Assembly (NCBI GenBank): GCA_016875595.1
Contig: VGPI01000049.1
Coordinates: 1 to 11,532 of the forward strand
Length of the DNA: 11,532 nucleotides
Direction: 5' to 3'
Source of the DNA: Candidatus Cloacimonadota bacterium
GTDB taxonomy: Bacteria > Cloacimonadota > Cloacimonadia > Cloacimonadales > Cloacimonadaceae
Below are positions 1 through 6,285 of the stretch, piece after piece. The position numbers were made by a program, and so were the translations under genes. The notes under the pieces were generated by a model, which did no database searches, had not been told where the DNA came from, and saw nothing but the letters and a program-made list of their open reading frames with translations. Within the stretch, counting starts at the first letter, position 1. Each line of letters starts with the position of its first letter.

Positions 1-58
1 TTTCCCTCAGCCACCCATTTCCCAGCTCCATCGTAGGAGCGCCTTCCCTCAGCGACCC
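1..58 (-). repeat. Degenerate copies of the palindromic repeat family, cut by the window edge
   Basis: Read on the minus strand, two diverged copies of the hairpin repeat lie downstream of the TPR-barrel gene. One starts GGGTCGCTGAGGGAA and continues GGCGCTCCTACG (positions 58 back to about 32). The second starts GGGTGGCTGAGGGAAA (16 back to 1) and is truncated by the window. The arms no longer pair perfectly, unlike the intact copies at 1495-1647 and 4608-4840. No gene is seen in 1-93. No U-run follows, so I do not call this a terminator. Confidence 0.6.
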
Positions 59-93
59 ATAGAATTGGTATGAGAGCTGATTTCATGGTTTAT

Positions 94-1464
94 TCAATAC
101 ACCAGATTTAAGCGGCATTTGAACAAGTATTCCCAATCAGAGTTGCAAAGTCCGAACTGATTGTAAAATCCGGCAGCCAGGCTGCCGACCAGTGGGAACA
201 AGATATCCAATCCATAGTATGAATCCATCCCCTCATTCAGATCGTTGATCGAGCCACTCCCCGTCGTCCACCAGGACAGATCGCCCCAACCGGCATAAAG
301 ACCCAGATGGGTCATGGGCAAGATCGGATATTGCATCCAGATATGGTGCAGGAAATTCTGTTCGTCGCTATCCATCGGATCGGCGTCCCGATAGATATAG
401 CTCAGTTGATATCCGAGTTCCGTCTTGCGGTAGGTCAAAGATAGCCCCAGGTCATTCTGGTAGATATTGAAATGCGGAAAGCGGGTCAGGTTGATCCGGT
501 GATAAGGGGTGATGGCTGCAGCCCGGAGATAGAGATTGGCCCTGCTGCCGATGCCGGCAGCATACGCGGGATAATGATCCTCGTCAATCCCGGTGATCAG
601 GGTACCGGAAACGCTGCTGCGGAGCACCGAGAGCTGTTTATGTCCCTGCACCTGAAAAGCGGTCCGGTAGTGCCCATCGTCGTTCTGCAGTTCTTCAAAT
701 GACGCCCTGACCATCCATGATCCCTGCCCGTATGCCTGTGAGCCGTAATAAACATTGACCGCGGCATGAGCCCTCGTCCAGGCAAATTCCGTCTGCCAGC
801 GTCCTTGTTCATTGATCTCACCGCCATAGACCGGTTCGCCCAATGGCATCAGCGCTTTCGCCTTGTAGAAGTTGTCCCGTGAGCGGTGGATATCGTCCAG
901 ATAGTGATAAGACCAGCCTAATCCTTCGTAGGCAGAGCGCCTTTGCACTATGTCGAAGGGAGCATGTTCCAATGCCATAGAATAATAATATCTGGCTGCA
1001 GCATTATCACCCGTCCGTAGCAGAGCATTTGCCCACAGGTTGTAAAAGGGGGCATATTCCGGATGAAGAGCGACTTGGTCACGGGCGGTGGAGATCGCCA
1101 ATGGATATTGACGCATGCCGTTGTATGCCCAGATCACTCCAACCCAGGCATCGGGGTTGTCCTTGTCCTTCTGGGTCAGCCGGCGATACTCCCGCAATGC
1201 CAGAAGTGGCTGATTGCTCATCATGTAACTGTAGCCCAGTTTCAGCCGCACTTCGTCATCATCGGGGTGATCGAGAAGATATTCCAGATCGGCTTCGATC
1301 GCTTCCTGCCAGCTTTGGCTCATTGGGTGCCTTTCCACAGCTCCCGTTTTGTCGGCGGGGCGCTTTCCTTCAGCGCCCTGAACCGTAGAGGCGCTCTCGT
1401 CAAGTGCCCAAGTGGCAGATGTGAGAGCGATCAGGAAAGGGATGCACAATAGAAAGCGCTTCAT
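94..1464 (-). CDS. Secreted TPR protein with C-terminal outer-membrane beta-barrel-like region
   Basis: This gene encodes 456 residues with a signal peptide at 1-20 (MKRF then a hydrophobic run to WALDES). Helical TPR-like repeats cover about residues 52-205. From about 210 to 456 the sequence has alternating aromatic/polar beta-strand character and ends in RLNLVY, as outer-membrane barrels often do at a terminal aromatic residue. The layout resembles TPR-barrel proteins such as the YaiO family, but I cannot confirm that family. I chose the ATG at 1464 because it gives a clean signal peptide and has a modest GGAAAG about 8 nt upstream. The frame stays open upstream to 1956, but only through repeat DNA and antisense to the neighbouring gene. 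Residues about 22-47 (to VERHP) are encoded by palindromic repeat sequence, so a repeat has become part of the mature N-terminus. It is the last gene of the leftward set and probably forms its outer-membrane component. Confidence 0.75.
   Translation of the reverse strand: MKRFLLCIPFLIALTSATWALDESASTVQGAEGKRPADKTGAVERHPMSQSWQEAIEADLEYLLDHPDDDEVRLKLGYSYMMSNQPLLALREYRRLTQKDKDNPDAWVGVIWAYNGMRQYPLAISTARDQVALHPEYAPFYNLWANALLRTGDNAAARYYYSMALEHAPFDIVQRRSAYEGLGWSYHYLDDIHRSRDNFYKAKALMPLGEPVYGGEINEQGRWQTEFAWTRAHAAVNVYYGSQAYGQGSWMVRASFEELQNDDGHYRTAFQVQGHKQLSVLRSSVSGTLITGIDEDHYPAYAAGIGSRANLYLRAAAITPYHRINLTRFPHFNIYQNDLGLSLTYRKTELGYQLSYIYRDADPMDSDEQNFLHHIWMQYPILPMTHLGLYAGWGDLSWWTTGSGSINDLNEGMDSYYGLDILFPLVGSLAAGFYNQFGLCNSDWEYLFKCRLNLVY
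1325..1396 (-). repeat. Palindromic repeat copies inside the TPR-barrel coding sequence
   Basis: On the minus strand an intact 21-bp palindrome lies at 1378-1358: arm GGGCGCT, loop GAAGGAA, arm AGCGCCC. It is followed by a diverged copy at 1345-1325 (arm GGGAGC, inner TGTGGAAAG, arm GCACCC, one arm mismatch). Just 5' of the intact copy, 1396-1382 resembles the right half of the unit (GAGAGCGCCTCTACG versus GAAAGCGCCCCTACG). All lie in frame in the region encoding residues about 22-47, directly after the signal peptide, without breaking the frame. Confidence 0.7.
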
Positions 1465-1494
1465 GGCAATGGCTTTCCGGACTCCGGACTTTCG

Positions 1495-1647
1495 TTGCAT
1501 AAGCGGCGCTTGTCCAGTCGTAGGGGCGCTTTCCTTCAGCGCCCCATCATCTCCGGTCTGTTGCATAAGCGGCGCTTGTCCAGTCGTAGGGGCGCTTTCC
1601 TTCAGCGCCCCATCATCTCCGGTCTGTTGCATAAGCGGCGCTTGTCC
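1495..1647 (-). repeat. 66-bp tandem repeat, two full units plus a partial (array A)
   Basis: Two identical 66-bp units occupy 1495-1560 and 1561-1626, followed by a 21-bp partial at 1627-1647. On the minus strand each unit carries GGACAAGCGCCGCTTATGCA, then ACAGACCGGAGATGATG, then a perfect hairpin (arm GGGGCGCT, loop GAAGGAA, arm AGCGCCCC; plus-strand positions 1523-1545 and 1589-1611), then TACGACT. The array fills the gap between the small TPR gene (stop at 1662) and the TPR-barrel gene (start at 1464). Because 66 is a multiple of 3, both strands stay open through it, which creates spurious long frames. It has no spacer diversity and is not a CRISPR array. Confidence 0.9.
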
Positions 1648-1661
1648 GTTAGAACAGACTT

Positions 1662-2264
1662 CTAATTGAGGTATTTTCCATAATCGGTGATGATGGCAGA
1701 AGCCGGATAATACTTCTTCAACTTCTGAAAATGCTGCTTTGCTTCGGTCAATTGATTGGATAGGTAGAGGTTGGCAACCAGATAACCCAGGGTATCCATA
1801 TCCCATTGATTGATCTTGAGGACTCGCTGATAATAATCCGCAGCGTCTTTGTAGTCCTGCTTCATATAAGACGCATAAGCCGCTTTGCTCATGACGGTCG
1901 TGTGCTGGGGATACTGCTTCAGGATATTGTGGGCAAGGGCTAAGGCATCGTTCCACTTACCCAAAGCCAGGTGGCAATTGAGCATCCCAAGCTGAGCGTC
2001 GAGATTTGCCACAAGGGTATTGGATTTCTGATAATGATTGAACGCGCTTGCATAATCCTGCATCATATAGTACAGCCAGCCCAGCCGCAACTGATAGAAT
2101 TCGTCATTTGCATCAGCCGTAGCAAGTTTGATCATCACATCCAGAGCACGGCTATAATCACCAGTAGTTTCGGCGTTGTATGAGTCACGGATACTGATGG
2201 TGTTTTGTGCTTCCAAACAAATGCAGCAGATCAGCAGCAGCAATGTTATGATATGTCGGTTCAT
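1662..2264 (-). CDS. Small secreted tetratricopeptide-repeat protein
   Basis: This gene encodes 200 residues. Residues 1-20 form a signal peptide (MNRH, hydrophobic run, LEAQ) with cleavage likely near residue 20. The cysteines at 13, 14 and 16 do not form a good lipobox. The rest consists of about five TPR-type helical pairs: roughly 27-55, 56-88 (LGWLYYMMQDYASAFNHYQK), 89-121, 122-155 (KQDYKDAADYYQRVLKIN) and 156-190. TPRs are protein-binding scaffolds, so it probably acts in the periplasm, perhaps pairing with the TPR part of the next protein. I chose the ATG at 2264 because AAGGA lies 7 nt upstream; the ATG at 2270 would be only 1 nt from that site, and the ATG at 2297 lies inside a repeat hairpin. 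The gene starts 39 bp after the stop of the channel-peptidase gene and is probably co-transcribed with it. No enzymatic motif is visible. Confidence 0.8.
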   Translation of the reverse strand: MNRHIITLLLLICCICLEAQNTISIRDSYNAETTGDYSRALDVMIKLATADANDEFYQLRLGWLYYMMQDYASAFNHYQKSNTLVANLDAQLGMLNCHLALGKWNDALALAHNILKQYPQHTTVMSKAAYASYMKQDYKDAADYYQRVLKINQWDMDTLGYLVANLYLSNQLTEAKQHFQKLKKYYPASAIITDYGKYLN

Positions 2265-2283
2265 CTTCATTTCCTTATCAAAT

Positions 2284-2304
2284 GGGCGCCTTTCCAAAGC
2301 GCCC
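2284..2304 (-). repeat. Single palindromic repeat between the channel-peptidase and TPR genes
   Basis: Minus strand: arm GGGCGC, inner TTTGGAAAG, arm GCGCCC. The stem is 6 bp plus further TTT/AAA pairing around a two-base GG loop. It matches the hairpin core of array B (GGGCGCTTTGGAAAGA) apart from one base. Its first G is the last base of the TAG stop codon of the upstream gene (2306-2304), and it ends 19 bases before the TPR start. It could act as an intercistronic mRNA hairpin. Confidence 0.8.
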
Positions 2305-4571
2305 TATTTTCTATGAATGCCGGGTTCAGGATCGGCATTCTGTCCAGTACACGCCTCTGCCTCGAGCTGAAGCGTATTTCCCTTGAATAACCTTATTGCC
2401 CGGATACCGGTCTCACTGTCAAGCTCAATCTCACCCCGATAGGTCTTGATGGCAATACCAAAGAGATGAAAGACAGTCCTGGTTTCGATATGAATCCGCT
2501 CCGTTCCCGATCTTGCCGTCTCCTGCCTGTTGGCGGTCAAGCGGCTGTGCGTGATGACCCTGACCGGATTGATAAGCGGAGTGAGCAGAAGAACAAGATT
2601 CCTGGTCAGATATCCCAAAACGACAGAGACACCGGGAGTGTCTTTCCAGTAAAGGTCAGTACGTTCGGAATAGGGCATGCGGGACAGGACGAGCGCAAAC
2701 GCAGTCAATGCATTGAGTTTTCTGCCGGCAAGTCCGAGAGCATTGTAGATACCGTTATAAACGGAATACTCCAGGGTCGTTCCATCGTTGGAGTTCAGTT
2801 TCATCCTGCCCCAGAAATCCAAAGAGGTTCGCCAGGTCTCGATCCGGGTATGCTTTCCCTTTTTATCGTTGGGGCTTCGAACCATAGCGCCCTTTTTAAC
2901 CATGAACTGCTGCTCACTTTCCGGGTTTAGTCCAAGTATGGATGATGGATCTTTGCTTGAGACCAGCGAGGATATCCGGTCTCCCTCCTGGGGAATGCCA
3001 CTGCCGACAAACTCATAATCCGCACCTCCGCGATACACTTTGTAATTGATGAGATGGCTCAGTTTGCTTCTGCTTCCGGGTTCTGCACCCAGTTGTACTT
3101 GAAAATGCAGATGCGGAACGAAGGAGCGTCCGGAATTGCCGACCAAGCCGATCTTATCGCCACAATTGACGTAGTCGCCGGGCTTGACGGTTACGGAGTT
3201 CTTTTTCAGGTGGGCATACAGCGTCCACAGCCCATACCCATGCGAGATACTGACATAATTACCCCAATTCTCATTAGTGTTCACACTTCCGGGCTGATTA
3301 TCAGCAACATGGGTAACCACACTGGCTACATATCCGGCAGCGGATGCCAGAACCGGTTTGCTGTAGCCATAGTAATCCAGGACCTGATCGATCGCTCCGC
3401 CATATTGCTGTCCGTTACTGTCCTTTATCTCGAAGTCCCAGGCGTAAGCCCAGTCCAGCTTATGGGTATGTTGACCCTCATGTCCCTGGGTAATTGTCCA
3501 TTCGCCGGTGATGGGCAGGGAGAATTGCGGAATTCCCAGGCGGGTAAAGCGTTTCATTCGAGAGAGATAATGTTCCAGCGCACCTTCCGGATGGAGGACA
3601 CCGGTATCATTGACCACCGGATTTACCGCTCTGAGCCGGAAACGCATGGCATAGACCGTGAAAATAGCTACCAGATTAAATGGCAGAGCAAATACGGGGA
3701 CTGGGAGGGCTGTATTGGACTGATGCAGGTTGTCCATGTAATAATAGATGCTGTTTCCTGCCACGGAGAGGAGGAATGTAACCGCTCCGGCCAGCAGTCC
3801 AATGATCCATGCCGCCTTCCCCGGCAGGAGGAAAATGCCGCCCACCGCCATCACTGTGAGTATGACATTAACTCCGGGATAGTACATCCCGCCACCACCA
3901 TTGACCGACCACATCCGTGACAGATAATAACACAGTGTCCAGCCCAGCAAGGACAAACCCGCTCCCAGACGGGAGATCAACAGTATGACCACGGCAACGA
4001 CCATCCCGCTCAAGACATGCGGACTGAAGAAGATGCTGCCCAAACTGACAAAAAACTGCTGCCAGAACGGCGACAGCGACATCTTCAGCTCAAAGAGCAG
4101 GGGCTTGCCGGTCAGATCCGACACTAACATCCCGGTTTTTGCCAGATAGAACCAGATGATCAGCGCTACGATGGAAAATGCCAAACTCATCGATGGCAGC
4201 TTGAATGCGCTCTGAGTCCAGTGTGACAGGATGATGTACAGGATCTGCCCCAGGATGGCAGCGATAGTCACGATGACCAGAAGCTCAAGCGGCTGGTGGA
4301 TCAGGCGGTTAAGCGGATAATAATATGCCACCGACCAGGAGATCAGCAGACTATTGAACGAAAGTACGCCCGATGCGCTGTCCCAATTCTCATATCCGAT
4401 CACACGGGAAAACAGGATAGCGACGATCACTCCCGCCAATCCAGCCAGCCCCACAATCGGAGAGACCATGCTCAGGCACAGCAGCAGCAGTCCCAACCAG
4501 ATATTATCGGAGAACAGGATCGTAGCATAGGCATGCGGAATGGACATCACCGCTTTACCAAAAGCCCGCAT
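2304..4571 (-). CDS. Urea-transporter-like membrane domain fused to an M23 (LytM) peptidase domain
   Basis: This gene encodes 755 residues. Residues about 20-312 form many hydrophobic segments with the twofold layout of the urea transporter (UT) family: a GYENWDSASGVLSFNSLLISW segment near 59-79, LPSMSLAFSI near 125-134, NGGGGMYYPG near 224-233, and the second-half counterpart VPVFALPFNL near 291-300. Residues about 345-515 form an M23 domain: His368/His370 with Asp373/Asp379 as candidate zinc ligands, WGNYVSISHGYGLWTLYAHL (436-455, His454), and GNSGRSFVPHLHFQVQ (478-493, His487/His489). Residues 545-755 are unassigned, with a hydrophobic stretch near 615-670. I chose the ATG at 4571 because AGGA lies 9 nt upstream; the frame remains open to 4802 only through repeat DNA. 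The UT domain may conduct a small amide or amine, and the M23 domain may cut a peptide. The UT call rests on remembered motifs and is less secure than the M23 call. Confidence 0.82.
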   Translation of the reverse strand: MRAFGKAVMSIPHAYATILFSDNIWLGLLLLCLSMVSPIVGLAGLAGVIVAILFSRVIGYENWDSASGVLSFNSLLISWSVAYYYPLNRLIHQPLELLVIVTIAAILGQILYIILSHWTQSAFKLPSMSLAFSIVALIIWFYLAKTGMLVSDLTGKPLLFELKMSLSPFWQQFFVSLGSIFFSPHVLSGMVVAVVILLISRLGAGLSLLGWTLCYYLSRMWSVNGGGGMYYPGVNVILTVMAVGGIFLLPGKAAWIIGLLAGAVTFLLSVAGNSIYYYMDNLHQSNTALPVPVFALPFNLVAIFTVYAMRFRLRAVNPVVNDTGVLHPEGALEHYLSRMKRFTRLGIPQFSLPITGEWTITQGHEGQHTHKLDWAYAWDFEIKDSNGQQYGGAIDQVLDYYGYSKPVLASAAGYVASVVTHVADNQPGSVNTNENWGNYVSISHGYGLWTLYAHLKKNSVTVKPGDYVNCGDKIGLVGNSGRSFVPHLHFQVQLGAEPGSRSKLSHLINYKVYRGGADYEFVGSGIPQEGDRISSLVSSKDPSSILGLNPESEQQFMVKKGAMVRSPNDKKGKHTRIETWRTSLDFWGRMKLNSNDGTTLEYSVYNGIYNALGLAGRKLNALTAFALVLSRMPYSERTDLYWKDTPGVSVVLGYLTRNLVLLLTPLINPVRVITHSRLTANRQETARSGTERIHIETRTVFHLFGIAIKTYRGEIELDSETGIRAIRLFKGNTLQLEAEACTGQNADPEPGIHRK

Positions 4572-4893
4572 CAATGCTGATCCTTTCCGTTTAACAGATG
4601 TCCCTCGACCGTTCGTGCTGGGTCGCTGAAGGAAAGCGACCCGTTGAGCGGACAAGTTGAGCTTATGCAACAGACCGGAGGTGATAGGGCGCTTTGGAAA
4701 GACGCCCCTACGAATGGACAAGTTGAGCTTATGCAACAGACCGGAGGTGATAGGGCGCTTTGGAAAGACGCCCCTACGAATGGACAAGTTGAGCTTATGC
4801 AACAGACCGTTCGTGCTGGGTCGCTGAAGGAAAGCGACCCTACTAAGTAGCTTTGGGAAGTTACAGCACGGGTGGGGTGCACGTCTCGGCCAT
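4572..4893. other. Repeat-filled gap between decarboxylase and channel-peptidase genes
   Basis: These 322 bases have no credible gene. Most (4608-4840) is the repeat array described separately. The remainder is the ribosome-binding region of the channel-peptidase gene (4572-4607) and 53 bases after the decarboxylase stop (4841-4893). I see no convincing -35/-10 pair and no hairpin followed by a T-run. Whether the leftward transcript continues across the gap cannot be decided from sequence alone. Confidence 0.6.
4608..4840 (+). repeat. 66-bp tandem repeat with two hairpin types (array B, inverted relative to array A)
   Basis: Two identical 66-bp units lie at 4651-4716 and 4717-4782, with a partial at 4783-4809. 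Each begins GACAAGTTGAGCTTATGCAA, then CAGACCG, and carries a hairpin GGGCGCTTTGGAAAGA plus CGCCC at 4687-4707 and 4753-4773. The array is flanked by two identical 35-bp copies (4608-4642 and 4806-4840). These carry a different hairpin: arm GGGTCGCT, loop GAAGGAA, arm AGCGACCC, at 4620-4642 and 4818-4840. The unit is clearly homologous to array A but reads on the plus strand, opposite to the genes around it. Confidence 0.9.
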
Positions 4894-6243
4894 TCATATC
4901 CTGATCAGATGCTCCGGGATATGCTCACGGCTGATGACATCGGCGAGTTCTTCACGTTCCCGGATCACTTCCACTGCCCCGGTCTCGCTGATCAAAATGA
5001 CGTTGGGGCGGTATTCGATGAACTGCATCCATTGCGTCACGTTGTATGCGCCAACCGGCGATACGACCACCACATCTCCGGATTGCAGGTCTGGAAAAGG
5101 CATAGCCGGACGGATGAGGTCGATGTTCATACATAGCGGACCATAGAACACGGTGTTCTGATAGGAACCGGCGAAGGGGCGCGTCGGCCTGACCCGTTGT
5201 TTGTACCACCATGCCGTGATATTGATATTTACGCCCGCATCGAGGATGACCGCCCGTTCGCCGGTGGGCAGATTCTTCCTGCCAATGACACGGCTGAGCA
5301 GATAGCCCGCCTCATCGACCAGAACCCTTCCCGTCTCCAGGATCAGGCGGGGTTCATGTTCGCGCACGAAGCGTGATTCATTGAAGGCATTGCCAATAGC
5401 GGCAGCGTACTGGTCATAACTCGGAGTGGCATATTCAGCTGGAGTATATTGCGCATGCAGTGCGTTCTGGGATGCAAAACCTCCGCCAACGTCGATATAA
5501 TCCACCACCACGTCGAACTGCTCCTTGATCTGTTGTGCCAGCGTCAGCAGTTTCTGAGCCACCCAGTAGTATGAAAAGGCATCGAGAATAAAGGTTCCCT
5601 GATGCACGTGCAGACCGACCAGTTTCATCTTCTTGCCGGTCAAGAGACGCTGCACGGCACGAAATGCCTCGCCATTCTCATAATTGAAACCAAAGCGTGT
5701 CCACATCGGATAGATGCCGGTATCCATATTGATCCGGATCGCCACTTCGGGGATGATGCCGAGTTCGTCGCTCACTTTCTCGATCAGATAAAGCTCTTCC
5801 AGGTGGTCGATATGGAGGCGGGCACCGTCGTTGACGGCATTGACGATTTCATTCCGCCGTTTGCCTGGTCCGTTGAAAATGATGTTCTTACCTTCCACTC
5901 CCAGCCGTTTTGCCATCTCATATTCCATGCCGGACACGCATTCCGCCTTGGCTCCTTCCTGGTGGTAAATGCTGCAGATGGCACCCAGGTAATTGGTCTT
6001 GTAAGACCAGGATATCTCCGAATTGGGATATTGCATCTGGATGACGTCGGTCAGGTGACGGTAGGTTCGCCTGATCTGCCGTTCCGAAAAGACAAAGAGC
6101 GGCGAGCCGTGCTCTTTGATCAGGTTGCCGATGGGGACATGGTCGATATTATCAAGGTGTGACAAAACGCTGCGGTGGGCATATTTATTGGTGGAACCCG
6201 CCGCATTCCGCTCGATGTAGGGTGCACTGTACTGTTTTTTCAT
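4894..6243 (-). CDS. Fold-type III PLP-dependent decarboxylase (LysA/ODC superfamily), substrate unknown
   Basis: This gene encodes 449 residues, within the usual size range of the diaminopimelate/ornithine/arginine decarboxylase superfamily. Visible motifs in order are SWSYKTN with Lys82 as the expected Schiff-base lysine, HIDHLEEL (144-151), LHVHQGT (211-217), the phosphate-binding DVGGGF (251-256), ETGR (303-306, where LysA enzymes usually have EPGR), GPLCMNID (368-375) giving the catalytic Cys371 and Asp375, and a C-terminal YNVTQWMQFIEYRP (400-413). It probably removes the alpha-carboxylate of an amino acid or amino-acid conjugate in the cytoplasm. Annotation pipelines would likely call it diaminopimelate decarboxylase. 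The ETGR and NVTQW features and the neighbours suggest a specialised enzyme, so I give no symbol. The start at 6243 has an AGAG-type site about 9 nt upstream, and the gene follows the ATP-grasp stop by 42 bp. The stop at 4894 precedes array B. Confidence 0.88.
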   Translation of the reverse strand: MKKQYSAPYIERNAAGSTNKYAHRSVLSHLDNIDHVPIGNLIKEHGSPLFVFSERQIRRTYRHLTDVIQMQYPNSEISWSYKTNYLGAICSIYHQEGAKAECVSGMEYEMAKRLGVEGKNIIFNGPGKRRNEIVNAVNDGARLHIDHLEELYLIEKVSDELGIIPEVAIRINMDTGIYPMWTRFGFNYENGEAFRAVQRLLTGKKMKLVGLHVHQGTFILDAFSYYWVAQKLLTLAQQIKEQFDVVVDYIDVGGGFASQNALHAQYTPAEYATPSYDQYAAAIGNAFNESRFVREHEPRLILETGRVLVDEAGYLLSRVIGRKNLPTGERAVILDAGVNINITAWWYKQRVRPTRPFAGSYQNTVFYGPLCMNIDLIRPAMPFPDLQSGDVVVVSPVGAYNVTQWMQFIEYRPNVILISETGAVEVIREREELADVISREHIPEHLIRI

Positions 6244-6285
6244 TTTATTATTCTCTTTGGTCGGTTAATAGTATGAACGCATTAT

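Noticed and set aside
1495..1647. CRISPR array
   Set aside because: Units are contiguous and identical with no unique spacers, and there are no cas genes. The same applies to 4608-4840.
94..1956. Full 620-residue minus-strand frame as one protein
   Set aside because: Its first 164 codons run antisense-overlapping through the small TPR gene and through array A. The signal peptide at 1464 marks the true start.
3054..3920. 288-residue plus-strand frame
   Set aside because: It is antisense to the UT-M23 gene, whose sequence shows clear family motifs.
4572..4802. N-terminal 77-residue extension of the channel-peptidase protein with repeated HKLNLSIRRG
   Set aside because: It is a readthrough of array B. 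The ATG at 4571 has its own ribosome site and directly precedes the membrane domain.
4818..4840. Rho-independent terminator after the decarboxylase
   Set aside because: The stem is strong, but no T-run follows on the minus strand, and identical hairpins occur in many other positions including inside a gene.
4644..4850. Small plus-strand peptide gene in array B
   Set aside because: It needs a TTG start, has no ribosome site, and openness follows from the 66-bp period. It is kept only as a low-interest hypothesis.
4571..4897. Minus-strand 108-residue frame across array B
   Set aside because: It begins in the last codons of the decarboxylase and consists of repeat translation with no recognisable protein character.
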